Under the pieces are notes generated by a model. That model was not told the origin of the DNA and searched no databases. It was given only the letters and a program-made list of their open reading frames with translations. Source: Burkholderiaceae bacterium (GTDB lineage: Bacteria; Pseudomonadota; Gammaproteobacteria; Burkholderiales; Rhodocyclaceae). Taken from it: 47,591 bases of DNA. Location of the stretch: the NCBI GenBank assembly GCA_021738065.1, contig JAIPCT010000018.1, forward strand, positions 1 to 47,591, read 5' to 3'. Below, piece by piece: positions 1-7,711 of the stretch (position 1 is its first letter; each line of letters opens with the position of its first letter). Both the position numbers and the translations under genes were made by a program.

Positions 1-349
1 GAGCTTTTTCGGTGGCGAGATTCACCGCCGCCTCGACCCCCGGCAGCTTGTTCAACTGCTTCTCGATGCGCGCCGAGCACGCGGCGCAGGTCATGCCGCC
101 GATCGCAAGTTCGATGGTTGCCGGTGGCACTTCGAAACCCGCCTTGCGGATGGTTTCGACCATTTTTTCCGGAGCGATGTTTCCTGCCTGATAGTGCACC
201 GTCGCCCGTTCCGAGGCGAAGTTCACCGCCGCCTCGACTCCCGGCAGCTTGTTGAGCTGTTTCTCGATGCGCGCCGCACAGGCAGCGCAGGTCATGCCGG
301 CAATCGGCAGGTCCAGAGTGGCAATGGCGGCATCGGTTTTGGCTTCCAT
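1..349 (-). CDS. copA: CopA-like heavy-metal P-type ATPase, N-terminal part (runs off the window)
   Basis: Only the N-terminal 116 codons are present. They encode two tandem heavy-metal-associated (HMA) domains, each with a GMTCAAC metal-binding motif at about residues 18-24 and 85-91, followed by the shared stretch RIEKQLNKLPGVEAAVN. Tandem HMA domains with CxxC at the N-terminus are typical of Cu+-exporting P1B-ATPases, which pump copper out of the cytoplasm at the cost of ATP; the ATPase core lies outside the window. The two HMA copies are almost identical at the DNA level, which suggests a recent duplication or gene conversion. The start was chosen at the ATG at 349-347 because it is the first in-frame ATG and lies just inside a MerR-type promoter. 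The metal (Cu, Ag or another soft metal) cannot be fixed from the HMA domains alone. Confidence 0.85.
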   Translation of the reverse strand, partial: MEAKTDAAIATLDLPIAGMTCAACAARIEKQLNKLPGVEAAVNFASERATVHYQAGNIAPEKMVETIRKAGFEVPPATIELAIGGMTCAACSARIEKQLNKLPGVEAAVNLATEKA

Positions 350-357
350 GGCAAGCA

Positions 358-388
358 GTCTAAACTCTGTACCTGGGTACGGAGTCAA
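358..388 (-). promoter_or_regulatory. MerR-family promoter/operator driving copA
   Basis: Read on the minus strand there is a TTGACT -35 (388-383), a 19-bp spacer and a TTAGAC -10 (363-358). The spacer carries the dyad CCGTAC-CCAG-GTACAGAG. An over-long 19-20 bp spacer holding an interrupted dyad is the hallmark of promoters twisted open by MerR-family activators. The half-sites resemble mer operators (CCGTAC/GTACGG). The predicted start of transcription lies at about 350, next to the copA ATG, so the message would have almost no 5' leader. The same dyad lies upstream of the divergent merR-like gene and probably allows autoregulation. Confidence 0.75.
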
Positions 389-398
389 GGATTATTTC

Positions 399-806
399 AT
401 GATCGAAACAGCTACGCAAAACACCCTGACCGTCGGCGCTCTGGCGGCCGCTGCCGGCGTCGGTGTCGAAACCGTGCGCTACTACCAGCGTCGCCGCCTG
501 CTGGAAACGCCGAAAGCCGCCAATGGCTATCGCCGCTATGGCGAGGCACACCTCAAACGCCTGGGTTTCATCAAGCGCGCCCAGGCCATCGGCTTCACAC
601 TCGACGAAGTGGCCGAACTGCTCTCCCTCAACGACAGCCGCGACCACAGGATCGCGCGTGCGCTGGCCAAGGAAAAGATCCTCGACATCGAGGGCCGCAT
701 TGCCGAACTCGATCGCATGGCCGACGCCCTGCGCCGGCTGGTGCGCGTCTGCGCCCATGGCGGCGAGGGCATGCCCTGCCCGATCATCAACATGATGGAT
801 TCGTGA
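399..806 (+). CDS. MerR-family metal-responsive transcriptional regulator
   Basis: A 135-aa MerR-family protein. It has an N-terminal winged helix-turn-helix (TVGALAAAAGVGVETVRYYQ, about residues 10-29), then wing and linker (NGYRRYGEAHLKRL), a long dimerisation helix (IEGRIAELDRMADALRRL) and a C-terminal metal loop with two cysteines, VCAHGGEGMPCP. The Cys-x8-Cys spacing is that of MerR (Cys117/Cys126) and not the x7 of CueR. The position equivalent to MerR Cys82 appears to be His (DSRDHR), so a three-Cys Hg(II) site is not expected. The ATG at 399 was chosen over upstream in-frame starts because the family N-terminus aligns here and AAGG lies 8 nt upstream. Divergent from the copA-like gene across a mer-type operator, so it is the likely activator of that ATPase. 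Confidence 0.88.
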   Translation: MIETATQNTLTVGALAAAAGVGVETVRYYQRRRLLETPKAANGYRRYGEAHLKRLGFIKRAQAIGFTLDEVAELLSLNDSRDHRIARALAKEKILDIEGRIAELDRMADALRRLVRVCAHGGEGMPCPIINMMDS

Positions 807-828
807 GGCCTTGCCGGTCGAGCGTCAT

Positions 829-852
829 CGCCGTGTCGCCTGCGCCGACTTT
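829..852. repeat. 24-bp dispersed repeat, copy 1 (intergenic)
   Basis: The minus strand reads AAAGTCGGCGCAGGCGACAC followed by GGCG. It lies in the short gap between the merR-like gene and the convergent TauE-like gene. The same motif, with 0-3 changes, recurs at 19646-19669, 30021-30044 and 46728-46751. Confidence 0.7.
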
Positions 853-860
853 CGCCGGGT

Positions 861-1568
861 TCAAACAATTCCCTGCCAGAGCCGGCCGCCCAGCGCCGCG
901 GCGTTGAAAAGCCCATACACTCCGAAGCCCAGCACCAGCAATCCCGCACCGAGGCGCAAGGCCCGCCCTTGCACGGCGTTGCGAAAACGTGCCAGCAGCA
1001 AGCCGGCCAGCAGCAGGTTGGGCAAAGTGCCGAGGCCGAAAGCCAGCAAGGTCGCCGCACCGCGCCAGGCGCTGCCTGAGAGCAAGGCCATGGTCAGCAC
1101 GCTGTAGACCAGGCCGCAAGGCAGCCAGCCCCAGAGCAATCCCAACGGAAAGGCCTGTGCCGGGCCACGTACCGGCAGAAAGCGTTTGGTCGCCGGCTGA
1201 ATTCGTCGCCATAGCCTTTGCCCGGCGCGCTCGGTAAAAGCCAGCGCACCGGAAATGCCGGTCAGGTACAGGCCGAGCGCAATCATCATCAGGTTCGCCG
1301 CGATGTACAGGCTCAGTTGTATCGGCAGCGCATTGTTGAGCAGCATTCCCAGGCTGCCGATCGCGCCCATCAATGCGCCTGCCATCGCATAGCTGGTAAT
1401 GCGGCCAAGATTGTAGGCGAGGTGAATCGGCCATGCGTTCGTGCCGCTGGCCGACTTCGGGGGCATTTGCAGCGTCAGCGCCGAAACGATGCCGCCGCAC
1501 ATGCCGGCGCAATGCACGCCGCCGAGCAGGCCGATCAGGAATACCGCGAGAAAGCCGCTGTCAGGCAT
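861..1568 (-). CDS. TauE/SafE-like (UreH_2 type) six-TM membrane protein, probable oxidase-linked metal transporter
   Basis: A 235-aa polytopic inner-membrane protein with about six hydrophobic segments. The first carries the signature GLLGGVHCAGMCGGI, a His/Cys/Met-rich motif seen in the 'sulfite exporter TauE/SafE family' proteins that accompany cbb3 oxidase assembly genes. A second half-repeat, with GLLWGWLPCGLVYS at about residues 143-156, supports an internally duplicated transporter. It starts 15 nt after the hemN stop on the same strand, so hemN and this gene are probably co-transcribed. The neighbours (hemN, fnr) and the Cys/His motif suggest a role in copper or haem supply for respiration. 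That role is inferred; the actual substrate is unknown. Confidence 0.75.
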   Translation of the reverse strand: MPDSGFLAVFLIGLLGGVHCAGMCGGIVSALTLQMPPKSASGTNAWPIHLAYNLGRITSYAMAGALMGAIGSLGMLLNNALPIQLSLYIAANLMMIALGLYLTGISGALAFTERAGQRLWRRIQPATKRFLPVRGPAQAFPLGLLWGWLPCGLVYSVLTMALLSGSAWRGAATLLAFGLGTLPNLLLAGLLLARFRNAVQGRALRLGAGLLVLGFGVYGLFNAAALGGRLWQGIV

Positions 1569-1583
1569 TCGCCGTCGGCGGCA

Positions 1584-2972
1584 TCAAATGACCTTGGAGT
1601 AGCGAACGCGCTCGCGGTCCGAGCGTAGGTAGCGATCAAAGGCCATCGCAATGCCGCGCACCAGCAGACGGCCTTGGGGCTGAACATTGATCCACTGATC
1701 GTCGATGGTCAGCAGACCACCCTCTTCCATTTCCCGCAAATCGTCGAGTTCCGCGGCGAAATAGGACTTGAAATCGATCAGATGCGCGATCTCGATGGAT
1801 TCTATGGAAAGTTCAAAGTGGCACATCAGCGCCTGGATGATACTGCGCCGCAAGAGATCGTCTGCATTCAGTTCGATACCGCGAAAAATCGGCAACTCCC
1901 CCTGATCGAGGCTGTCGTAGTACTCGTCGAGCGTGCGTACATTCTGGGAATAGCTGGGCCCAACCTTGCCAATCGACGAAACGCCAAAGGCCATCAAGTC
2001 GGCTTCGGCGTGGGTCGAGTAGCCCTGAAAATTTCGATGCAGGCGGCCCTGGCGCTGCGCAACCGCGAGTTCGTCGTCGGGTTTGGCGAAATGGTCCATG
2101 CCGATGAAGACGTAACCTGCCTCGGTCAGGCGGCGAATCGCCAACTGGAGGATCTGCAGGCGCACGTCGGGCGAAGGCAGGTCGGCTTCATTGATGCGCC
2201 GCTGCGGCTTTGCCAGACTTGGCAAATGGGCGTAGTTGTATATCGACAGGCGATCGGGATCAAGCTTGATGACCTCGTCCAGAGTGCGGTTGAAGCTGAT
2301 CACATTCTGCTTGGGCAGACCATAAATGAGATCGACCGAGACCGACTTGAAGCCGAACTCGCGCGCCGCGTCGATAACCAGTTTCGTTTCGTCGAGACTC
2401 TGCACACGATTGACCGCAAGCTGCACATCCGGCGCGAAATCCTGAACGCCCACGCTCATTCGGTTGAAACCCAACTCACCGAGCAGCTTCACGGCTTCTC
2501 TATCGACCTTGCGCGGATCAACTTCGATCGAATACTCGCCACCTGGCAGCAATCGGAAATGCTTGCGGATGATATCCATCAGGCTTCTCATCTCGTCTTG
2601 CGAGAGGAAGGTCGGCGTGCCGCCGCCAAAGTGCAACTGGACAACATCGCGACTGCCGACAAGCGCCGCCTCCTGCATGGCGATCTCCTTGCCCAAGTAC
2701 TTGATGTACTTGGCGGAACGGCCGTGATCCTTGGTGATGATCTTGTTGCAGGCGCAGTAGTAGCAGATGGTGTTGCAGAAAGGGATGTGGACGTATAATG
2801 AAAGAGGTCGACCTATGCCGCCCACGGTTCTCTGACCCAGCCACCGCGTGTAGTCGTCCGCACCAAACGCTTCAACGAATCGATCGGCAGTTGGATAAGA
2901 TGTGTATCTTGGTCCATTGACGTCGAAGCGACGTATGACCTGCGGATCGAAGATCAGCTCTTGATAGTCCAT
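1584..2972 (-). CDS. hemN: Oxygen-independent coproporphyrinogen III oxidase (dehydrogenase)
   Basis: A 462-aa radical-SAM enzyme that decarboxylates coproporphyrinogen III to protoporphyrinogen IX without O2, needed for haem synthesis under anaerobic conditions. Hallmarks are the N-terminal GPRYTSYPTADRF, the SAM cluster motif CNTICYYCACN (CxxxCxxC), GGGTPTFLS, and the HemN C-terminal domain. The ATG at 2972 gives the usual family length; an upstream in-frame start would add 29 residues not typical of HemN. No strong ribosome-binding site precedes it. An Fnr box at 3053-3066 lies about 87 nt upstream of this start, in line with the well-known anaerobic activation of hemN by Fnr/Anr. The TauE-like gene follows after 15 nt. 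Confidence 0.96.
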   Translation of the reverse strand: MDYQELIFDPQVIRRFDVNGPRYTSYPTADRFVEAFGADDYTRWLGQRTVGGIGRPLSLYVHIPFCNTICYYCACNKIITKDHGRSAKYIKYLGKEIAMQEAALVGSRDVVQLHFGGGTPTFLSQDEMRSLMDIIRKHFRLLPGGEYSIEVDPRKVDREAVKLLGELGFNRMSVGVQDFAPDVQLAVNRVQSLDETKLVIDAAREFGFKSVSVDLIYGLPKQNVISFNRTLDEVIKLDPDRLSIYNYAHLPSLAKPQRRINEADLPSPDVRLQILQLAIRRLTEAGYVFIGMDHFAKPDDELAVAQRQGRLHRNFQGYSTHAEADLMAFGVSSIGKVGPSYSQNVRTLDEYYDSLDQGELPIFRGIELNADDLLRRSIIQALMCHFELSIESIEIAHLIDFKSYFAAELDDLREMEEGGLLTIDDQWINVQPQGRLLVRGIAMAFDRYLRSDRERVRYSKVI

Positions 2973-3052
2973 TGGCAGAAGGTTTAAGAAATGCGGCAGG
3001 CACGACTCATCTGCGCGAGTATGCAGGATGCCGTAAGCGCCCGGAAGTCGGG

Positions 3053-3066
3053 TTGACACAGATCAA
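3053..3066. promoter_or_regulatory. Fnr box between hemN and fnr
   Basis: TTGAC-ACAG-ATCAA matches the Fnr/Anr consensus TTGAT-N4-ATCAA at 9 of 10 positions. For hemN (minus strand) a class II arrangement would place the transcription start near 3018. For fnr (plus strand) the box lies only 32 nt before the start codon, which fits autorepression better than activation. Confidence 0.8.
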
Positions 3067-3098
3067 AGGGGTGCCCCTCACCGGGCAGTGCAAGCGAA

Positions 3099-3854
3099 AT
3101 GCATGCAAACGTAAAGAATGTTATCCCGATCTCCGGTCACAGCCTCAAGGCGGCGTGTTCGCAATGCAACCTGCGCGAACTGTGCCTGCCCTTCGGCCTT
3201 GAGGAGAGCGACATGGCGCGCATGGACACCATGATCGGCGGCGGCCGAAAGCTGAAACGCGGACAGCATCTGTATCGCGCCGGCGACGCCTTCGAATCCC
3301 TCTTTGCCGTCAAAGCCGGATTTTTCAAGACCGATGTGTTGACCGAAGATGGCCGTGATCAGGTCACCGGCTTCCAGATGGCCGGCGAAATTCTCGGCAT
3401 GGACGGCATCAGCGTCGAAGTTCACACCTGCAATGCCGTGGCGCTGGAAGACAGCGAAGTCTGCATGATCCCGTTCACGCAACTCGAAGCGCTTTCCAGC
3501 GAAATCCCCTCGCTTCAACATCATCTGCACAAAGTCATGAGCCGCGAGATCGTGCGCGACCATGGCGTGATGATGCTGCTCGGCACCATGCGCGCGGAAG
3601 AGCGTCTCGCCGCCTTCCTGCTCAACCTGTCGCAGCGCTTTACCGCGCGCGGCTACTCGCCCTCCGAATTCCACTTGCGCATGACGCGCGAGGAAATCGG
3701 CTCCTATCTCGGCCTCAAGCTCGAAACCGTGAGCCGGGCGTTCTCCCGCTTCCAGGATGAAGGCTTGATTTCTGTCCAGCAAAAGCACATCCGCATTCTG
3801 GATATCCCGAAGCTCAAAACAGTGCTGACACCGCCTGACGGACGCATCGGCTAA
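3099..3854 (+). CDS. fnr: Fnr/Anr-type oxygen-sensing transcriptional regulator ([4Fe-4S])
   Basis: A 251-aa Crp/Fnr-family regulator. Cys20, Cys23 and Cys29 (CSQCNLRELC) plus a fourth Cys in SEVCMIP match the four ligands of the E. coli Fnr [4Fe-4S] cluster, so O2 sensing is well supported. A cyclic-nucleotide-like fold follows, then the dimer helix and a helix-turn-helix EEIGSYLGLKLETVSRAFSR. That helix carries the E-x-x-S-R residues that read TTGAT half-sites. It faces hemN divergently with an Fnr box between them. Its stop codon overlaps the stop of the convergent SirB2 gene by 4 bp. It is one of three Crp/Fnr regulators in the window and the likely main activator at the boxes found here. 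Confidence 0.94.
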   Translation: MHANVKNVIPISGHSLKAACSQCNLRELCLPFGLEESDMARMDTMIGGGRKLKRGQHLYRAGDAFESLFAVKAGFFKTDVLTEDGRDQVTGFQMAGEILGMDGISVEVHTCNAVALEDSEVCMIPFTQLEALSSEIPSLQHHLHKVMSREIVRDHGVMMLLGTMRAEERLAAFLLNLSQRFTARGYSPSEFHLRMTREEIGSYLGLKLETVSRAFSRFQDEGLISVQQKHIRILDIPKLKTVLTPPDGRIG

Positions 3855-4240
3855 AGCAGTACTGCAAGAAGGCCCATCGGTTGCCGCGTCAAGGCCACCG
3901 ACACGATCCAGCCGAAAACCGCCAGGGCCGACAGCCCGCAGACAATGCGCAATGCCGCCGTGCCCTCCGGTCTCAACGCCAGGGCCCCCAGGATGATGTA
4001 GGCGAACACGCCCAGCACTTTTGCGGTAACCCAGTCGGCGACAAACGGGTACTGTTCCGACAGGGCGGCAAGCGACAGGGCCGCGACCAGCAAGATCGTG
4101 TCGTTGACGTGGGGCAGCACCTTGATCCAGCGCGCGTCCATCACCGGCGAGGCGCGAATCACCAGCACTCCACGCAAAAAGAAACCCGTCACGCTGAGCA
4201 CCACGCTAATGACATGGATGTATTTGAGCGCCGTGTACAT
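3851..4240 (-). CDS. SirB2-family membrane protein
   Basis: A 129-aa protein with four predicted membrane segments, starting MYTALKYIHVISVVLSVTGF. This start and overall pattern are typical of the SirB2 family, whose members are often found beside NnrS and other denitrification-associated genes and whose biochemical role is unclear. The ATG at 4240 was chosen over a start 17 codons upstream because it begins the recognisable family sequence and lies 4 nt after the NnrS stop, indicating translational coupling. Conserved His residues in the segments (KYIHV, PHVND) could bind haem or a metal; that is inference. Confidence 0.8.
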   Translation of the reverse strand: MYTALKYIHVISVVLSVTGFFLRGVLVIRASPVMDARWIKVLPHVNDTILLVAALSLAALSEQYPFVADWVTAKVLGVFAYIILGALALRPEGTAALRIVCGLSALAVFGWIVSVALTRQPMGLLAVLL

Positions 4241-4244
4241 GGCG

Positions 4245-5459
4245 CTAACCTGGCTTGCCGTCGGCGCGCGGGCGCCACAGTGCAGGCGCAAAACGCCAGG
4301 CCCACACGGCGAAAGCGGCCAACCAAAGCGCTGATGACAACAACATCAAATGGTACATCCCGGGAAGTCCCGGAAGTTCGCTGACAACCCGCAACAATGC
4401 CGCCACCTGCATCGTGCAGAACGCAGCCCACATCGCATCATCGGCCGCCACCGGCCTGCCGGAATGTCCCATGGTTACGCGCGAGACCATGCCGATCAGC
4501 ATTGAGGCAAAGAATCCCAGCGTGAGTGCATGCAGCGGCGCCTGCCCGAGAAAACCGGGCAGTGTGGAGTGCAGCAAACTCTGGACGGCGAACAAGGCAA
4601 ACGCCGGACTCAGCCAGGCAAACGAGACATGCAGCACAGACAGCATGCGGTTCTCGACAGCCTTGCGGCTCCACCAAAGCCAGGACAGCCGTCCTGCCAC
4701 CAGCATCGCCGGCACGTCCACCAGCCAGCGCCATTGCGTCTGTTCAAAAAACGTCAGCGCGCTATGCGCAAGGCCCAGGCCGATCAGGGCACGCAATGCC
4801 CAGAGCGGACGATGAACCACATAACCCGGCACGGCGGACGACGTGAAGAATGGCAGCATGCGATGGGCCACGGTCAGGAAAATCGGCAGCAAGAAACCTC
4901 CGACCGCCAGCGCGATGCCCAGGCGCGCCCAGACCATCGATGCCCCGGCGGCGAACGCCAGAAATGCCAGCAAGCCGGCGGTACCCAGCCAGGCAGCCAA
5001 GGCGACGAATACGATATGGTCACGCTCGGTCATCCGGTGTCGGGCAATCCGGGTCAGGGTCAAGGCCACGAGGACCCATCCGCCCAGCACCAGCACCAGC
5101 CCGGCAATCAAGAGTTGCGGCATAAGCAACGCGAACCAGACCAGCAACCAGCCGCAGGCCAGCAATCCAAATGGGGGCAGATAATCGCGCCGCGACGATT
5201 CGGGCGCCCCTTGCCAGCGCGGTCCGGCGGTCAGGATAAAGCCGAAAACAAACAAGGGAAACACGCCATAAGCGGTCAGCAGAGCATGCAACAACGCCGG
5301 CGGAAACACGCTCAGCAAGGGCCAGGCCGGTAGCGGCCAGAGCCCGGCATAGCGCCCCCCCACTTCCAGCGACCAGAACGCCATGATCGCCAGGGCCTGA
5401 ACGGTGCCGGACAAAAACATCACCCGGTGCGGCGCGGCAAAAAATACGGGCAGGCGCAT
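4245..5459 (-). CDS. nnrS: NnrS family protein (12-TM, haem/copper-associated membrane protein)
   Basis: A polytopic protein of about 404 aa and some 12 membrane segments. It has the NnrS N-terminal pattern FFAAPHRVMFLSG and GVFPLFVFGFILT. Conserved His residues in membrane segments (such as VAHRMLPFFT and LHALTLGFFASMLIGMVSRVTMGHSGRP) match the family. NnrS is a haem- and copper-containing membrane protein linked to relief of nitrosative stress and often controlled by NO-responsive regulators. The ATG at 5459 is used; a GTG at 5480 is an in-frame alternative. It is divergent from the Dnr-like gene and followed by sirB2 after 4 nt. No Fnr-type box is visible in the short 62-bp divergent gap. 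Confidence 0.87.
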   Translation of the reverse strand: MRLPVFFAAPHRVMFLSGTVQALAIMAFWSLEVGGRYAGLWPLPAWPLLSVFPPALLHALLTAYGVFPLFVFGFILTAGPRWQGAPESSRRDYLPPFGLLACGWLLVWFALLMPQLLIAGLVLVLGGWVLVALTLTRIARHRMTERDHIVFVALAAWLGTAGLLAFLAFAAGASMVWARLGIALAVGGFLLPIFLTVAHRMLPFFTSSAVPGYVVHRPLWALRALIGLGLAHSALTFFEQTQWRWLVDVPAMLVAGRLSWLWWSRKAVENRMLSVLHVSFAWLSPAFALFAVQSLLHSTLPGFLGQAPLHALTLGFFASMLIGMVSRVTMGHSGRPVAADDAMWAAFCTMQVAALLRVVSELPGLPGMYHLMLLSSALWLAAFAVWAWRFAPALWRPRADGKPG

Positions 5460-5521
5460 TATCGCTGCCGCCGCCGACACGATGCATGGTAATGTTCCGC
5501 CGACAAACAGAGAGTATTGCC

Positions 5522-6214
5522 ATGCCCGAAACCCGTCTCGACATTCCCCAGATACTGTCCCGCCTGCCGCTGTTCCAGGAACTTGCCCCGGAGCAGATTG
5601 CCGCGCTGGAATCGGCGTGTCGCGAACGCCGACTTTTCAAGGGCGAAATGCTTTTTCAGAAAGGCGATACACCCAAGGGGTTTTTCGTTGTCGTGTTTGG
5701 CCAGATCAAATTGGCGTTTCCCTCTTCCCAGGGCAACGAAAAGGTTGTTCAAATCCTGGGGCCGCGGCAGAGCTTTGGCGAAGCCATCATGTTTCTCAAC
5801 CGCCCCAGCCCGGTTTTTGCCGAAGGTCTGATCGACAGCCTGCTGTTGCATATCGCCAATGTGCCCGTGTTCGAACTCCTGGAATCCGACCCGCTGTTCG
5901 CGCGACGCATGCTGGCCGGTCTGTCCATGCGGCTGCATTCCCTTGTCCATGATGTTGAAACCTATTCGCTGCGCTCGTCGGCACAGCGTGTGGTTGGCTA
6001 TCTTCTGCAGCACTGTCCGCAAAATGAAGACTGCAAGGGGTCGTTCGACATTTCCTTGCCAACCTCGAAGCAGGTGATCGCTTCGCGTCTGAACCTGACG
6101 CCGGAGACGCTTTCGCGAATTTTTCACGATCTGTCCGCCGACCGCTTGATTGAGGTCAGCGGGAAAAAAATCACCATCAACGATGTAGCGCGCTTGCGCG
6201 AATTTGATCTCTGA
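5522..6214 (+). CDS. dnr: Dnr-type Crp/Fnr regulator (probable NO sensor)
   Basis: A 230-aa Crp/Fnr-family protein. Unlike the two Fnr proteins nearby it has no N-terminal cysteine cluster; its start MPETRLDIPQILSRLPLFQEL and overall sequence are of the Dnr class. Dnr proteins sense NO through haem and activate denitrification and NO-defence genes. The C-terminal helix-turn-helix, SKQVIASRLNLTPETLSR, retains E-x-x-S-R for TTGAT half-sites, so it could share boxes with Fnr. The ATG at 5522 was preferred to a start 12 codons upstream because it begins the family N-terminus. It sits between two NnrS-type genes. Its last 38 bp overlap the convergent NnrS-like gene. The haem-NO role here is inferred from class and context. 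Confidence 0.85.
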   Translation: MPETRLDIPQILSRLPLFQELAPEQIAALESACRERRLFKGEMLFQKGDTPKGFFVVVFGQIKLAFPSSQGNEKVVQILGPRQSFGEAIMFLNRPSPVFAEGLIDSLLLHIANVPVFELLESDPLFARRMLAGLSMRLHSLVHDVETYSLRSSAQRVVGYLLQHCPQNEDCKGSFDISLPTSKQVIASRLNLTPETLSRIFHDLSADRLIEVSGKKITINDVARLREFDL

Positions 6215-7472
6215 AAATCTGGTAGCGCCGGATCGCGCCCAGCAGATTCCATCCCAGCCACGCGCATGAAGCGGCAAAGGCGACGCCCGCAAGCCGGGCC
6301 AGCCCGGGTTGCCAGACAGCGGCCAGCAGCAACACGAGCGCAAGCACATGCAGGCGCAACTGGCCCGTCATCGCCTCCGCCGGAATCATCTTCTTCATGT
6401 TCGGTACGGCCGACATCGGGGCGCCCAGCCGCTGCAGGTGCAGCCAGTTGAGAAACGGAACAATCTTGTACATCATTCCCGAAATCGCCGAGACGAAGAC
6501 TCCGATGAACGCCAGTACACCCAGCCAGACAACGGAGCGCGGATCACTGCCGAATCCGGGAATCAGGAAGTAGGCACCTCCGGAAACGGCAAAGCCCAGC
6601 ATGGCGAGCATCGCGACGCGAAAGTTGAGGGAGGTCGCATCGTGGATCTTGCGTCGACGCGAGAATTGAAGCCACAAGGTCGTCGCCGCGTAAACCGACA
6701 TCAGCAACAGGAGCGGCAGCGCAATTACCGGCAGCCACTTCGCCTGATCAAAGGCCAGTTGCGAAGACCAGGCGAGCAGCAAAACCAGCAGCAGCGGCCC
6801 GAACCAGCGGGTAAACCAGGCCGGATAGGGCCGGGTCAATTGAAACATCGGCACGACGTGATAGGAAACACCTGCCAGCAGCATCAACGACCAGCCGCCC
6901 AGGCCCCATGCCAAATGTACGTTGGTCAGCGCAATCAGCGGTACGGAGAATCCATAGGCCAGTGCTTCGGCGAGAATCGACCCCAGCAGCACGGTTACCG
7001 CCAAGCCTCCGATGGCCATGCGCATGGCCCACAACGTCATGCCGGTCGCGGGTGTCTGCCAAAGCGCCAGGGTCACCACGATTACAAAGCCACCCAGCGC
7101 GATCAAAAACAAAGGAACCGCAATGGCGAGCAGGTCAGGAATTCCCCGCAACAGGCCGGCAACCAGCAACAGCGTCGCCAGTAGCAGCAGAGGCTGTACG
7201 GTATTCGCGACCAGAATCGGCCGCCACACGTTTCCGCCCACGGCAACCGGTATGAACTGAAACAGTGCGCCGCACATCGCCTGAAGCATGAATCCGACAG
7301 CGACGAGATGCGTCAGCGCCAGCGCTTCGGGAGTCCATCGCGACCCCAGCACATCGCCGCCCGACCACGCCAGCAACAATCCCGCAAGCACGCCGAACCA
7401 GGGTGCCGCCAGAAAAAAACGGTAGGGCACCGATATGGGAGGCGCCTGATCGAACGAAAGACTGGGGTGCAT
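6177..7472 (-). CDS. NnrS-like / oxidase-subunit-I-like polytopic membrane protein
   Basis: A 431-aa, roughly 12-segment membrane protein with His residues placed in or near membrane segments (ALTHLVAVGFMLQ, LTNVHLAWGLGGWSL, GVSYHVVPMFQL, LNWLHLQRLG). The arrangement recalls NnrS and the haem-copper oxidase subunit I fold, although the complete CuB ligand set could not be confirmed by eye. It starts 14 nt after the DUF2249 gene and is the last gene of a three-gene operon (hemerythrin, DUF2249, this gene) headed by a Dnr/Fnr box. This suggests a role in NO handling or redox protection. The 3' end overlaps the convergent dnr gene by 38 bp. Function is not established. Confidence 0.75.
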   Translation of the reverse strand: MHPSLSFDQAPPISVPYRFFLAAPWFGVLAGLLLAWSGGDVLGSRWTPEALALTHLVAVGFMLQAMCGALFQFIPVAVGGNVWRPILVANTVQPLLLLATLLLVAGLLRGIPDLLAIAVPLFLIALGGFVIVVTLALWQTPATGMTLWAMRMAIGGLAVTVLLGSILAEALAYGFSVPLIALTNVHLAWGLGGWSLMLLAGVSYHVVPMFQLTRPYPAWFTRWFGPLLLVLLLAWSSQLAFDQAKWLPVIALPLLLLMSVYAATTLWLQFSRRRKIHDATSLNFRVAMLAMLGFAVSGGAYFLIPGFGSDPRSVVWLGVLAFIGVFVSAISGMMYKIVPFLNWLHLQRLGAPMSAVPNMKKMIPAEAMTGQLRLHVLALVLLLAAVWQPGLARLAGVAFAASCAWLGWNLLGAIRRYQIFRDQIRASALHR

Positions 7473-7486
7473 CCGACCAGGGATAC

Positions 7487-7711
7487 TCAGGCGGACTGCT
7501 TGCGGATCCGGATCTCGCGCGTGCCATCAGCGCGAACCTCCTCGGTCCAGGCGTAGCCGTTGTTTCTGAGAATGCTGAACAGGGGATGCGGCTGGCAATA
7601 CAACAGCAACAGCAATTCATCACCTTCTGGCAGCGTGTCCAGTGCTTCCAGGGTCTGTTCCATCGGCTCCGGCGGCTGAAGTTCCCGCCCATCGATTACC
7701 TTCTCGGTCAT
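7487..7711 (-). CDS. DUF2249 domain protein
   Basis: A small 74-aa cytoplasmic protein starting MTEKVIDGRELQPPEPMEQT, with the DUF2249 pattern in which a DxRxLxPPEPMExTL stretch is followed by a compact alpha/beta region (LLLLLYCQPHPLFSIL) and a C-terminal beta pair. DUF2249 resembles the SirA/TusA fold and is frequently linked or fused to hemerythrin domains in denitrifiers; its activity is unknown. Its ATG overlaps the stop of the upstream hemerythrin gene as ATGA (7711-7708), so translation is coupled. The longer in-frame ORF upstream lies inside the hemerythrin gene and was not used. Confidence 0.85.
   Translation of the reverse strand: MTEKVIDGRELQPPEPMEQTLEALDTLPEGDELLLLLYCQPHPLFSILRNNGYAWTEEVRADGTREIRIRKQSA

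Noticed and set aside
4530-5333. Plus-strand open frame of 267 codons opposite nnrS
   Set aside because: Gln/Arg/His-rich translation typical of an antisense shadow; nnrS is well supported.
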